From Lumbricus rubellus (lineage: Eukaryota > Annelida > Clitellata > Crassiclitellata > Lumbricidae), in assembly GCA_945859605.1 (NCBI GenBank), contig OX243821.1, positions 16,225,899-16,289,898 on the forward strand: a stretch of DNA of 64,000 nt. The letters are read 5' to 3'. The first letter of the stretch is position 1. Each line of letters starts with the position of its first letter. A program made the translations under genes and the position numbers. Shown here piece after piece: positions 54,301 to 62,773 of this stretch. The notes beneath the pieces are model-generated. The model worked only from the letters and a program-made list of their open reading frames with translations, was not told the DNA's origin and did no database searches.

Positions 54301-57092
54301 GATATCCAATGAAGTTACATCCACCTCAATTTAAGACTGGCTGTTTCCTGATTGTGATAATAATTTATTAATCGTTGTATTTCCGCCAGTGATGTCTAAA
54401 ACCTCATACGTTTATTCCCGTAGGATCTCAACAAGAGAGGACAGCTGTATGGAGAGCCGTAGCGACGAGCTCTACTCGTAAAACACTATACCAAGTGGAG
54501 GCAGAGGTAAGTGGTGACAGTGTTTCAAGTATACTAAACACAGCACTCAAGGTTCTTGTCTATCCCCACTGCATACTTTACTTTCGCCACTATGGAGTTG
54601 AACGCTGAGTCAACTCTATGGGGTCTGGCGGGTATCGAACCCGCATTCTTATGATCTTCGTGTCAGCGTCTTACCATTCAGCCATATCCCATAGTCCGAA
54701 AGGGCCTGCTCGTGTGTAGGCCTTGCCAGCCTCCAATTTGCTCGTAGAAGGTTAAAACGATGGTCATGTGGCTGCTACATACATGCGTTTGACTCGTAGC
54801 AGTAATAGACTCCACAATTTCTCGACCAGTGTTTAACGTAAACAGGGCTGATGACAGAAATTCCGGGCCCTTAGGCCGAGGAGTCACGTTATATTTATAT
54901 ATAAAATATTATTAAATTCAATTGTTCATTTGAAGTCTAAACTGATTGTAGACCTAGTTACTTCTCTGTAATAACTTATTATATTGAAAAAGGCATAAAA
55001 TCATGAACTTTATATAGCCTATGCATATAACTATCCAGATACCCTAAAATTCGCTGGGACCCCTGGGCCTATCGGCGGCCCTGCACTGGCGAATTGTTAA
55101 GATTCGAACAACAATGAAATAGATACAAGGAGAGTTATGTGCTAATCGATATGCATTATTTCACATGTGAATTTGTAGGATATCGATTTCAGTTTGGTCC
55201 ACAAAGACGACCTATTGATCGGTGAAGCATTCGACGTCGTTCTAAAAATTCACAGCAAGAACACGGACAAGAAAAGAACCGTAAGAACAACGCTAACAGC
55301 AACGCTCGTTCACTACACCGGTGTCACAGTCGCCTCCGTTAAGTCATTCTCAAAGACGGTCACACTAAAACCAAACACAGGTTGGCAGCCACACCCACTC
55401 CTAACTGTGATATGTGTACTCTGTCATGAATATTAATGAGGTTTGACCTGGTCTATGAATATCAATTAGGCTTGATCTCGATTGTCATTGTCCTCATACC
55501 AGTACTTCCTCTTCTAGTTTGAGTTTCCGTTTTGTAGCGTGTCGCCCTCATCAAGTCCTTTTTTTAAAGTGCTGTATTATGTCAAGCAAATTTTTTCGAG
55601 GCTGCTTTCATAGACCTTCGTCAAATCTGGATCCATCCATCCAAGTTTTTTTTTCAAAGACGGTCACACTTAAACCAAACAAAGGTTAGCTGTGACAGCA
55701 TCTTCCAGTGGCCTGCTCAACTGAGCACTGATATTCAAGTGTGAAATGTCACATAGGCCTACCTTAATATTAAACTCATTTGACGCATACTGTACAAATA
55801 AATTATTAAAAAAGTGGCGTAGTTATATGCACGCAAAGTTTCTCCCTTTATGCTGAAAACTAAGTATATTTTCCCAGAGTTTTTCATGATTCGCATAGTC
55901 ATACGGAGGCGCTATGTAAATGTATTGATAGCAATGTAATACAGTCTCGTTGAGTTACGCTAAGATGAGTGTTGTTGAAAACAGATGATGAAGTGAAGAT
56001 GACAGTGTTCGTCAGAGAATACGTTGACAGAGTGACAGATATGTGTCACATGAAGATCGCATCCATGTCACAAGTGGAAGAGACAAAACAATTCCACTGC
56101 GACTCAGACGATTTCCATCTTACCAAACCAACCATTCACATCAAGGTAGGACCAGCATGCCCAGGCATTTCTTGAAACTGAGTGACGACGCTGATTAAAA
56201 AAGGACCATTACTACAACGACGATGACGACGACAATGATGACGATGATGTCATCATTTCGATGACAATGACGATGTTGATGCTAAAGAAGATGATGATAA
56301 TGAGGATGTTTATGAATTGCAGGTGCCAGCTGAGATGAAGCTGGGTGAAGAATACGAGATCGAAGCCTCGTTTACGAATCCTCTGCCTAAGACGTTAACA
56401 CAATGTGAATTCAGCTTCGAGGCTCCAAGTCTCCAGAGACCGATCAAGTTGTCACACGCGTAAGTTCCACTTTATGCCAACTTATGTACAGTGTCAGGCC
56501 GCCAAAGGAGCAGGTGCTCACACAAGTTTAGACTCCATGATGCCAGATTAAAAACATGAGCACACAACTTTCTTTAGATACACTACTGTCAGTGAAAGAA
56601 TACAAGGATGTCATGGTGATCGGTGATCATTGACTTTCTTTTTGTATCTCATTCATGCTAAAGTCGACTATTTAGTAATTGACTTTAATAATATCATCAC
56701 TAACCACTATCAATATCTTTTTAAAATTTATTTTATACTGCTCCTGAGGTTTCAAAACTGTCAAAATTTTACCTACAATATACATGTAAACATAGGCCTA
56801 CTCATACAGCATAATCGCCCATTTTTACAGATAAATTTACATAAACATACAATCAGGTGAATAAATGCACTCATTAAGTTAACAACAGATGAATAATGAT
56901 GATGTGGTCATTTTTTCTTCTAGCGCCTTTCTTCCGCATTGCCTCGTCAAATCAAGCACGAAGCTGTCTCCGCAGAAGGAGGGCGACACGGAAATCATCG
57001 TCGGCTTCTGGTCAAAGCAGCTTTCTGACGTCACCGGAAGTATCAAGGTCCACGTCACGAAAAACGGAAATGACGTCATTGCGGCATTTTGA
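37965..57092 (+). CDS. transglutaminase B (factor XIII-A/TGM family), complete, 15 coding exons
   Basis: Tandem paralogue of A; calcium-dependent protein cross-linking enzyme. Coding exons: 42686-42905, 44754-45083, 45621-45878, 49763-49881, 50204-50311, 50755-50929, 51502-51640, 52370-52473, 53078-53237, 53853-53932, 54424-54506, 55179-55380, 55985-56145, 56323-56459, 56924-57092; all GT-AG. Total 2445 nt, 814 residues, open. Triad C394 (RYGQCWVF), H453 (NFHVWNE), D476 (AIDSTPQE); W359 is the oxyanion Trp. The N-terminus [10 protein letters not shown] has Gly2 (N-myristoylation) with Cys3/Cys5 (palmitoylation), as used for membrane attachment by annulin-type and some fly transglutaminases; human TGM1 uses an acylated Cys cluster. 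Residues about 100-140 form a Pro/Thr/Ser-rich insert absent from A. Beta-barrels cover about 590-814. The start is supported by CGACCATGG and by the acceptor AACAG at 42665-42667. Confidence 0.92.
38255..38590. repeat. (ATCT)n microsatellite with (AT)n
   Basis: CTGT then ATCT repeats 38270-38575 and AT repeat 38576-38594, in intron 0 of transglutaminase B. Tyr/Leu/Ser/Ile frames are artefacts. Confidence 0.93.
38656..39443. mobile_element. TA-flanked element with ~250-bp TIRs (Tc1/mariner-like), 788 bp
   Basis: Ends CACTGTGTCCGGTTAAAAAG and its reverse are flanked by TA (38654-38655, 39444-39445). The inverted similarity extends about 250 bp into both sides. The middle holds short frames only; I recognise no transposase. 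Intron 0 of transglutaminase B. Confidence 0.75.
39446..40090. other. intron 0 of transglutaminase B, no recognised features
   Basis: GGCAACGTGGTTGTCAT is tandemly doubled at about 39777-39812. Otherwise nothing. Confidence 0.45.
40092..40345 (+). mobile_element. SINE family 1 with an (AAT)n tail
   Basis: Head GCGCGGTGGTGCAACGGGTA, B-box-like GGTTCGAATCA at about 40149-40159, body and GCTATGACAAGTGCAC tail, then (ATA)n 40287-40342. Confidence 0.7.
40550..40775 (+). mobile_element. SINE family 1 copy
   Basis: Head GGGGCGCAATGGTGTAGTG, B box GGTTCGAATCC, body GCAAGTCCTTCACTCGCAAT and tail AGCAAGTGCACATACATA. Confidence 0.7.
40776..42250. other. intron 0 of transglutaminase B, repeat remnants
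   Basis: A short retrotransposon-type 3' end lies at about 41385-41430 (GAGTAGGTTTCTTGAAGAGGC). No exon recognised. Confidence 0.4.
42254..42430. mobile_element. partial copy of the 9.5-kb MITE
   Basis: TGTCACGGGATATT, GCTATCCGG and ACTATCCGGGGGGATAAATC match, in reverse order, motifs of the element at 9467-9916. Ends incomplete. Confidence 0.45.
42518..42635 (+). mobile_element. SINE family 1 tail just upstream of the B start exon
   Basis: TTCACTCGCAATTGAACTCC through GCGCTATATAACAAGTGCACAC. Its end is about 35 bp from the acceptor of coding exon 1. Confidence 0.65.
42668..42905 (+). CDS. transglutaminase B coding exon 1 (lipidation-type N-terminus)
   Basis: 18 nt of leader, ATG at 42686, then 73 codons plus 1 nt; donor [14 protein letters not shown] at the start, then a Pro/Glu-rich charged tail. 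No similarity to exon 1 of A. Confidence 0.85.
42930..43550. repeat. (GTATA/GCATA)n pentamer arrays split by a MITE
   Basis: Pentamer arrays at 42935-43235 and 43480-43548 flank the hAT MITE 43239-43450. Intron 1 of transglutaminase B; Tyr/Leu/Ile-rich minus frames are artefacts. Confidence 0.88.
43239..43450 (-). mobile_element. CAGGGCT hAT MITE
   Basis: Ends CAGGGCTGTTTTGAGG and GTTAAAAAGCCCTG, same family as 21149-21338 in opposite orientation. Flanking octamers do not match convincingly. Confidence 0.68.
44280..44575. repeat. TTTTTAGTGACGTAGTTTCTGAAAGACCAATCAC-type minisatellite
   Basis: About four good and several degenerate 33-bp units, each with (G)TGACGTAG, a CRE-like core, and CCAAT. 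Intron 1 of transglutaminase B, ending about 180 bp before exon 2. Confidence 0.7.
44754..45083 (+). CDS. transglutaminase B coding exon 2
   Basis: 330 bp. It encodes [18 protein letters not shown], a Pro/Thr/Ser-rich stretch ([18 protein letters not shown] onward), then [14 protein letters not shown]. Donor G|GTATTG; no MITE here, unlike A. Confidence 0.93.
45621..45878 (+). CDS. transglutaminase B coding exon 3
   Basis: 258 bp, end of the beta-sandwich ([30 protein letters not shown]). Acceptor TTGTTGCAG. Confidence 0.94.
45918..46150 (-). mobile_element. SINE family 1, minus strand
   Basis: Minus strand head ATCGCGGTGGTGTACGGGTG, B-box-like GGGTCAAATCCACC, body and a tail GCGCTATAAAAAGTGC. 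Intron 3 of transglutaminase B. Confidence 0.65.
46730..47000. repeat. (CTGT)n and CTCTGT-rich simple repeat
   Basis: CTGT array 46733-46777, then degenerate pyrimidine sequence to about 47000. Confidence 0.85.
47420..47645. repeat. CTGT-rich and (CCCT)n simple repeat
   Basis: CTGT runs then a CCCT array 47567-47643. Intron 3 of transglutaminase B. Confidence 0.9.
48130..48340. repeat. (CTGT)n/(CT)n simple repeat
   Basis: CTGT/TTGT runs and a CT array 48298-48333 in intron 3 of transglutaminase B. Confidence 0.9.
48601..48793 (+). mobile_element. CAGGGCTTTT hAT MITE with exact 8-bp target duplication
   Basis: 193 bp; ends CAGGGCTTTTTAATGTGC and CTTTAAAACAGCCCTG. GTAACCGG flanks both sides exactly (48593-48600, 48794-48801). 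Best-defined member of the family. Confidence 0.88.
48802..49740. other. intron 3 of transglutaminase B, no recognised features
   Basis: AT-rich; nothing assignable. Confidence 0.45.
49763..49881 (+). CDS. transglutaminase B coding exon 4
   Basis: 119 bp; [20 protein letters not shown] and MPWNFGQ. Acceptor TTCTCTACAG, donor CAG|GTGAGA. Confidence 0.94.
50204..50311 (+). CDS. transglutaminase B coding exon 5
   Basis: 108 bp; [17 protein letters not shown] and [10 protein letters not shown]. Donor ATG|GTGAGT as in A. Confidence 0.94.
50755..50929 (+). CDS. transglutaminase B coding exon 6 (catalytic cysteine)
   Basis: 175 bp; [10 protein letters not shown] (W359), [15 protein letters not shown] and RYGQCWVF with C394. 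Two mismatches only over 79 bases around the active site versus A. Donor A|GTCAGT. Confidence 0.95.
51186..51385 (-). mobile_element. CAGGGCT-family MITE, degenerate ends
   Basis: Body matches the 48601 element (AACTGCACAATCCCC, ATGATAAATTACTCCCAATC, GCTACAACTGCACAAATTC) but the terminal CAGGGCT motifs are eroded. Intron 6 of transglutaminase B. Confidence 0.6.
51502..51640 (+). CDS. transglutaminase B coding exon 7
   Basis: 139 bp; [14 protein letters not shown] and [13 protein letters not shown]. Donor TG|GTAAGT. Confidence 0.95.
51660..52230. other. intron 7 of transglutaminase B, SINE/retroelement tail remnant
   Basis: A minus-strand retroelement 3' end lies at about 51700-51760 (AATTTATATAGCGCCCTTCAAG). 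Otherwise nothing recognised. Confidence 0.45.
52250..52263 (+). promoter_or_regulatory. DR2-type AGGTCA repeat in intron 7 of B
   Basis: AGGTCA-AA-AGGTCA, about 105 bp upstream of exon 8, within intron sequence that still aligns with A (CCAAT(C/G)TAGGTCAAA, TCATTG(C/A)GTGCAATT). A has a DR1 at the aligned place. Confidence 0.35.
52370..52473 (+). CDS. transglutaminase B coding exon 8 (catalytic His and Asp)
   Basis: 104 bp; [15 protein letters not shown] with H453, [12 protein letters not shown] with D476. Acceptor TTTTCCCAG, donor G|GTATAG. Confidence 0.95.
52500..53005. other. intron 8 of transglutaminase B
   Basis: AT-rich sequence; nothing assignable. Confidence 0.45.
53008..53055 (+). 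mobile_element. SINE family 1 tail next to the exon 9 acceptor
   Basis: GCTTGAAGGGCGCTATAACA then AGTGCACATGCAAACAAAC, ending about 22 bp before the acceptor. Confidence 0.6.
53078..53237 (+). CDS. transglutaminase B coding exon 9
   Basis: 160 bp; [16 protein letters not shown] and [14 protein letters not shown]. Donor AACTA|GTAATC. Read without splicing the frame stops at once. Confidence 0.93.
53238..53600. repeat. CACTCACTTA-type minisatellite in intron 9 of B
   Basis: Degenerate CACTCACTTA/ACCCACCCA units. Counterpart of the 29948-30305 array in A. Confidence 0.75.
53853..53932 (+). CDS. transglutaminase B coding exon 10
   Basis: 80 bp; [20 protein letters not shown] and YKFSEG. Acceptor GTGTTGCAG. 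Confidence 0.93.
54424..54506 (+). CDS. transglutaminase B coding exon 11
   Basis: 83 bp; [17 protein letters not shown] and TLYQVEAE. Acceptor TATTCCCGTAG, donor GAG|GTAAGT. Confidence 0.93.
54617..54697 (-). other. tRNA-like sequence (pseudo-tRNA or SINE head)
   Basis: Minus strand: TGGCTGAATGGTAAGACGCT (A-box-like) and a perfect T arm GCGGGTTCGATACCCGC. The acceptor stem does not pair well after the T arm, so I do not call a functional tRNA. Confidence 0.45.
55179..55380 (+). CDS. transglutaminase B coding exon 12
   Basis: 202 bp; [37 protein letters not shown]. Donor ACAG|GTTGGC is weak; an aligned in-frame alternative lies 33 nt downstream (T|GTGTAC at 55414). Confidence 0.88.
55654..55690 (+). 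repeat. duplicated 3' end of exon 12 in intron 12 of B
   Basis: TCAAAGACGGTCACACT(T)AA and CCAAACAAAGGTTAGC repeat the last ~30 bases of exon 12 and its donor (55350-55387), about 300 bp downstream. Confidence 0.75.
55985..56145 (+). CDS. transglutaminase B coding exon 13
   Basis: 161 bp; [39 protein letters not shown]. Acceptor GAAAACAG, donor AAG|GTAGGA. Confidence 0.93.
56323..56459 (+). CDS. transglutaminase B coding exon 14
   Basis: 137 bp; [20 protein letters not shown] and [14 protein letters not shown]. Preceded by a GAT/GAC tract (56215-56305). Donor GC|GTAAGT. Confidence 0.93.
56924..57092 (+). CDS. transglutaminase B coding exon 15 and stop
   Basis: Acceptor [40 protein letters not shown] ending, stop TGA 57090-57092. 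AATAAA at 57928-57933 is a candidate poly(A) signal. Confidence 0.93.
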
Positions 57093-57313
57093 CAGTGACC
57101 ACGCCGATCACATTTTCATAGAAACGGCTCAAAGCAAAGATTTTCAGAGGGAGGAAGATGACCCTGTTGGACCTAAAGAATGTTAGCTGGGGGGGGGGTA
57201 CAGGGAAGATGAAGGCGCATCATGCATTCTGGTCTATCCAGAAAAAATCCGAAAGGTTCCTATCTCTGCAATGTTAAAATAGTTAAGCTCAAAGTCGTTT
57301 ATTATACGAAAAG

Positions 57314-57462
57314 CAGTGCTTAAAGTGTAGAAAAAGAATTGCCTGTGCGCCCCTTCCTTTTCATGCGGTGCTAGCCTAATAAGTGGCAGGACGGTGTGCA
57401 GATTTGAAAAATAAGTGCATGGATGCCGGCCATTATACCGTCCAGTGGCACTTTAAGCTCTG
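57314..57462. mobile_element. hAT MITE, 149 bp
   Basis: Ends CAGTGCTTAAAGTG and CACTTTAAGCTCTG; flanks ACGAAAAG (57306-57313) and GCGAAAAG (57463-57470), 7 of 8. A related left half is at about 10605. Lies in or just after the B 3' UTR. Confidence 0.72.
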
Positions 57463-57470
57463 GCGAAAAG

Positions 57471-58600
57471 GGTGATAAATCTAAATATTTAGACCAGAAT
57501 GCATCACGCTCCCACTTTCGCAGTTCCGTCTTCAGTGATCCATCTTCATCTCTCTGAAAATCTTTGACTCAAACTGATTTCATGATTATCTTCCAGGTGC
57601 CTTGAAACCCCAGTGATGAAACTCAATTATATTTTTCTACATAGACCCTATCCGAAATATCCCGCGATCTTATCAATTAGGCCTATCCATGTGCGAATTT
57701 AGGGGCTACAATTTACCCCCCCCCCACCCTCAGAAATAAATGATTTCGGATGATTCAACACCGATTATTTTGATTATTTTGCGACTTTGTCTGTTAGAAC
57801 ACCCAAATGGAACCTCAGAAATGTTTCCTGACTAACGCCTATGGCTACAGTAGGCTATAAACTCCATCTCATATTGCTCTCACGAAACTCTAATCGTCTT
57901 TGTGAGTTGAAACTGAATTTTGGTTGTAATAAAAACATTTAGTGCCTCTAAATATCTGTCTGACTTCACGTGCTTCATACGATTCAACAGTAACTGTTAC
58001 TGGCAAAATCTACTGGAATTATATTCCACAGGCCAAACAACGTGGTTCTTTGACCTACTCATTGGGTGGTTCAGGAAGGCCACAGGCTAACCTCGCGATA
58101 CCAGATGGATCAATTATTTTACATCCATTATTGACAAAAAGTCAGGTAGGTTAGAGCAGAAAAGGACTGCGCAGAAAGAGGCATTGCCTTGATCCTTAGA
58201 ATCAATGTTTATAATATTATAGCAAGCGACCGTAGCGACGTGAATAAGTAGCAGTTTCAGTAAAGATCATTAGCGACAAAGTGCTGAAGTAATTTCAATG
58301 TTTAGAACCAAATTTATATAGGGCCTAGCTGAAAGTTTTAATTTAAACGCTAATATTAATAGACAAAAGATAATGCAGCTAATAGAATAACTAGCTGAAC
58401 CCAGAGCTGAAAGTGGTTTGGAAAGGTTGCCGGGTCTCACTTTGGCGGACGAGCACGTCTTTGACCTGTACATTTTTCTGACGACGTTTGTCACGTTTTC
58501 CTTAGTCTTTTGCCCAAAATTATCCAAAATCCTACCATTTTTACCTAATTTTGGCACCTGGCGACCTTTTGTGCCACCCGACTGAGACCCGGCAACAGCA
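57471..58600. other. intergenic sequence after transglutaminase B
   Basis: Contains the candidate B poly(A) signal at 57928. No gene recognised. Confidence 0.45.
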
Positions 58601-58639
58601 GATCTCGAAAATCGATGCCGAACCGACCCGGCTCACTTT

Positions 58640-59260
58640 CAGCCCTGGCTGAACCCGGCAACGCGTTGCTGTGGCTGAAAAGAGCATCCAACCATCCCTC
58701 CCCTCCCCAACCCCCTCCCCCATTCCTCCCCTCCCCTCCCCCTCACCCACCAACTCCCCTTCTCCTTCCTCTCCCCCTCCCCTCCTTTCCCCTCCCCCTT
58801 CCTGGATCCCTCCCTCCTCCATCGCTCCCCTCCGCTCCCTCCCCACTCTCTTCGTCCCGCTCCGTCCGGATCTCTTTCTATGTGTCGTCTGGTCGCTGTG
58901 TTGATTACCGGCGACGTGTAAAATTGTATAGCTCAAATAGCCAAAGAATTTGATCAAATATTGTTGTTAAAGATTGCGGTTGTTGGAAAAAAGCCTTCAA
59001 AGAACACGCACGTATTGGAATGAAACGTTTTAGTGAGATTTTGAAAAGAATCGGCCCGTTAATTTGGGAGATCCTGTTTGCCGAAATTTGGTGCGTACGC
59101 CGTTACATTTTTATTTATATAGATAACTAGCTGAACCCGGCCACGCGTTGCTGTGGCTCAAAAAGAGGCTCCCCTCCTTCTCCCCCTCCCCTCCCCTCCC
59201 CTCCCCCTCCGCCTCCACCTCCCACTCCCCCTCACCCATCTTTTTAGACAAAAATAATTG
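58640..59260 (+). repeat. two dispersed CTAGCTGAACCCGGC repeats with C-rich tracts
   Basis: GGCTGAACCCGGCAACGCGT with GTTGCTGTGGCTGAAAAGAG at 58644 and ACTAGCTGAACCCGGCCACG at 59127, each followed by CCCTCC-rich sequence; the first ends TTTATATAGAT where the second begins. Same family as 4812-5338. Confidence 0.65.
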
Positions 59261-59484
59261 TCCAAGAACCTTTGAGGCAGTGACACAACATTTTTTCGAT
59301 ATAGCCTAGAAGTCATAAATTATCAGCAGATTGCACTCCTACAATCGCAATGTCAAATACAGTCTTAGACTCAAGTTTTATTAGGCTATGATTTATGAGA
59401 ATGTTGCAGGACTATACATAGCTGCTTCTATATTAATGATTTCTTCTCTAAAATATAGGCCTACTATGCGTGTGCTGATAGTCT

Positions 59485-59685
59485 CAGGGCTTTTTGACAT
59501 GCAGTTGTAGGATGCACACAATGTGCAGTTTCTAAATGGATTTGTGCAGTTGTAAAAGCACTTCTGTACAGTTAAAACTAGCAAAAAATGGCCATTTTCC
59601 TCCGATTGGAAGTAATTTAGCGTGGAGGATGGGAAGGAAAGGAAGGGGTTGTGCAGTTCTGAAAAATTCCTTAAAAACAGCCCTT
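59485..59685 (+). mobile_element. CAGGGCTTTT hAT MITE
   Basis: Ends CAGGGCTTTTTGACATGC and CCTTAAAAACAGCCCT. Flanks GATAGTCT and TGTAGTCT match 6 of 8. Confidence 0.72.
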
Positions 59686-59699
59686 TGTAGTCTATAAAT

Positions 59700-60300
59700 A
59701 AAGCATTCTTACTTACCTTTTCATAACGCGGCGAAGTAAAACTTGATGTTGCCATAGTTACGATTGTGTGCAGGCGCAGACAAAATCTGACTAAATCAGA
59801 GTATTTTTATTTTTATTATCCAACAATCAGAAAACGTTAATTTTTATCAGCCAATCAGGTAGATCTTATGTAGATAATACGAACAAAGGCATAATGGACA
59901 AATCGCCTAAAAAACTACGGTTGAAATAGGTGTACAACACAGCAACTTCGCTGTAATATTTTATCTTTTCGGTCTATTTCCAAAATTAAAAACAATACTC
60001 GTTTTCGGTCTGATATTTCTATAATCACGGAGATTGAGTCATAGGGGCATGCATAACCACAAGCTCTTACAGCTTGAACTCCAGGGTCAACTTATTTTTT
60101 CTTAATTAACGGGCTGTCATATTATGGCAATGACCCTAGATATAGTTTCTGTCAGATTATAAGGACTATACAAAATATTTCCTCATGATTACCCTAGTGA
60201 AACCGTTTACACGTCTTTCGAGTTCTTTCTCGCTTCTCTTGCTTCCGTTCAATTTTTAACTTATTATTCTCTTGTCTCGGCCCATGTATTTGTCCCCCCC
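59700..60300. other. intergenic sequence between convergent genes
   Basis: AT-rich; nothing assignable. Confidence 0.45.
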
Positions 60301-60324
60301 CCCAATCGTTGAGTGTTATGGCTA

Positions 60325-60455
60325 AAAAAGGTCATCAACTTTTTTTACGGGGAAAATGGGTATTTATAAAAAGGTTGTCAACTTTGTTGACGGGAAAAAT
60401 GGGTATTTATAAAAAGGTATTCAACTTTTTTGACGGGATAAATGGGTATTTTTCC
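60325..60455. repeat. three-copy ~45-bp tandem repeat
   Basis: Units share (G/T)TCAACTTTTTT(T)GACGGG followed by AAAATGGGTATTTATAAAAA. Related to 10905-11035. Confidence 0.75.
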
Positions 60456-60895
60456 TGGAGATTTCGGTCGGATGACAAAAAAAGTCGAGGAAAATTTCGT
60501 AGGCGACTCAGCCATTCGTCAGCCCAAAATCTCGCGTCCCTCCTTCGGCGTCACTCGTTCGTCCCCTCCCCCCTAAGTCTCTGTCCAAATCTTAGCCCAT
60601 GGGTCAAACGCTGGGTCTTTTTGAAACTTTTGTATCGGTATCTAGACTAATTCTTTTCTTCGCCTGCGTCTGACAGAGTTTGCCAAACGTTTTGGCTCCG
60701 AACCCTTCGCATCTTCATGTGTTCTGGCGGAACCCCAATCTCAATTAAATTGCATTGGATACACAAAGCGACTGAAAACATTCTGATAATTATGCGCCTA
60801 ACTTAAGACACATTCATTTAATAGTTAAGATTTGTGTATTTTGTAATCTGAGTTCCTGTAAACGAAAATTATTATTACTATTATTAGACGATACG

Positions 60896-61670
60896 TCACT
60901 TATAGCCCACAGCTTGCATAAGTTCCGGACAATTGTCTACGACCATCTTTTGTCTGTCGCGTGGCATTTTCGTCATCCACGACTGCGAGGTCGCCGATGA
61001 ATTAGTCCGATGAACACCGGAGACCCCATCTGAGGAATTCCCAGATGTCATCTCTCTGAATTCCACTATGACCTCCCTCGGGGCCTCCTCGAAGCCGAGG
61101 AAACGGTAGACCATCTGGACGACAGACTCAGGTGACGCGGCGAGATCCTCGTAGCGAAACTGGAGGCAGCGGTCGGGGTATAGGACACGAAGGCGTGAAA
61201 ATATCAGCCAATCGTTCAACATCCTCTTGCACATGAGCCTCGCATCTGCCTCGAACTCTCCTGCACCATAGCGACCCACGCGGATTGTTTTGGCGATGGG
61301 TGTACTTGTATACCAGGAGTTGAGCATTCCGCGGGGATCGCGGACCATGTAGACCAGGCGAAGAGTTGAATCTCTCCGTAGCATCTCCTCTGCCAGATCC
61401 ATCCTTAGCCGGATAGTTTTGACGGCTACGATGCTACTACGTCGACATCTGGGCGAAAGAACGGACAGGCATTGCTCGCGATGTTGTGAAGCACTGGAAG
61501 AGTGTGGCATGGAGAGGCAGCGCTTGTAGTCTGCGAAGGTGGCCAGCCTTAACAGCCAGTGAGAGATGGACGGCGTGAAGAAGTCGGGACTGAGGCTGGT
61601 TATGTTGCAGTCGTAGATGAGATTGAGAGGAGATAGGAGCGTCTCGTAGAGGTCGGCCAAGGGAATTAAC
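60896..61670 (-). CDS. sulfotransferase terminal exon
   Basis: Begins with G completing a Lys codon, then LIPLADLYETLLSPLNLIYD, and ends MQAVGYK then stop. Contains the 3'-PSB motif VRDPRGMLNSW. Confidence 0.88.
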
Positions 61671-61735
61671 CTCGTTACAGAAACAAATGAACACTTGGTT
61701 TTTGCATTTAACTATTATTAATGTATTATTTTTTG

Positions 61736-61807
<72 letters not shown>

Positions 61808-62073
61808 ATAATAATAAATAATAATAATAATAACAGTCGGATTATATAGTATTGTTACAGAGGCAATGTGGAAGAGAAGCAGATGGCGTTGCCCCGCTGG
61901 ACTGCTATCGAGATTCTTTGAAGGTAGCTTGTCTCGAGTTTGTCTTGTGTCGCCTCGGTCAACCTTCGTCCCAGGTCTAAGACAAAGTCCAGTCCTTCCG
62001 TACTCCAGGATCCGCTGCACTCCAATGCCACCGCCACGAAGTCATGTGTCCGGGTGATTGCGTCGTATTTATA

Positions 62074-62127
<54 letters not shown>

Positions 62128-62644
62128 GTTAGCCTATTATTATTGTTATAGTAATCATTCATGCGTACTTTCATTTAATACTTAATTAGAACTTGACTTA
62201 TAACAGTCATGGTGATAAACATAGGCCTAATATCATAGCGATAATAAGAACAACAATATGATGATAATAATAATATAACAATAATAAATATATTAATAAT
62301 AATATTATTATTATCATCATATTGTTGACCATAATATTAACAACGACAAAAATAATCTTAAAAAACAACAACAACAATAATAGTGATAATAGTGATAATA
62401 ATAATAGCAAAAACAAAATAATTGGACATGGCACTAATTACTTTTCGCTCCCGTTGTCGTGGTGATAGAGGTTTCTCGGGGCTATCTTGTCGTTAACCCA
62501 CCCCCATTTCGTGGTTGGGGCGGCCAATGGTTCAAACCAGTAGAAGGCATTGGGGTTCAGGTTGAACATGGAGCCGAGGAAAGTTGATCCGGAACGATAG
62601 TAGGAAAACAGCAAGACGTTAACGCGTCCGTCTTTTCTTTTTAT
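60896..62644 (-). CDS. carbohydrate sulfotransferase (CHST Gal/GlcNAc/GalNAc-6-O type), 3' two exons
   Basis: Golgi enzymes of this family transfer sulfate from PAPS to sugar hydroxyls of glycans. Minus-strand exons 62644-62442 (203 bp, acceptor TTCTTCAG, donor AA|GTAATT) and 61670-60896 (775 bp, acceptor ACGAG) join in frame to 325 residues plus stop. The 5'-phosphosulfate-binding loop is SYYRSGSTFLGSM (segment residues 14-26), followed by NPNAFYWFEPL, the family's EP motif. The 3'-phosphate-binding site is YMVRDPRGMLNSW; LQFRYEDLAASPESVV and YRFLGFEE follow, as in human CHST1-7. The membrane anchor and stem exons lie right of the window. An antisense-free intron of 771 bp holds a retroelement remnant and TTA repeats. 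Which sugar is modified cannot be told. Confidence 0.88.
61738..61830. repeat. (TTA)n microsatellite
   Basis: About 65 bp of TTA then TAA-rich sequence, in the sulfotransferase intron. Confidence 0.92.
61855..62057 (-). pseudogene. non-LTR C-terminal remnant in the sulfotransferase intron
   Basis: Minus frames read VAVALECSGSWSTEGLDFVL and LGRRLTEATQDKLETSYLQR, IAVQRGNA, related to the 17.3-kb copy. Confidence 0.6.
62066..62130. repeat. (ATT)n microsatellite
   Basis: About 60 bp of ATT; the TAA/ATT runs at 62240-62310 are further imperfect arrays. Confidence 0.9.
62442..62644 (-). CDS. sulfotransferase exon with PAPS 5'-loop
   Basis: 203 bp starting at phase 0 with IKRKDGRVNVLLF, then YYRSGSTFLGSMFN. 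Ends HHDNGSE plus 2 nt. Confidence 0.85.
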
Positions 62645-62773
62645 CTGAAGAAAACAATGCAGTAGGCCCTATTTAGGACAGAAATTTACCAACAATAAAT
62701 TTCTTTTGAAAGTTGACCTAAACTTGTTGAAAAATCAATAATTGTTCATCGTTTTGCAGAAGTGATAACTAAT

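Noticed and set aside
56896..57186. 96-codon Arg-rich plus frame overlapping the last exon of transglutaminase B
   Set aside because: Out-of-frame shadow; the other frame is conserved with paralogue A and gives the family C-terminus.
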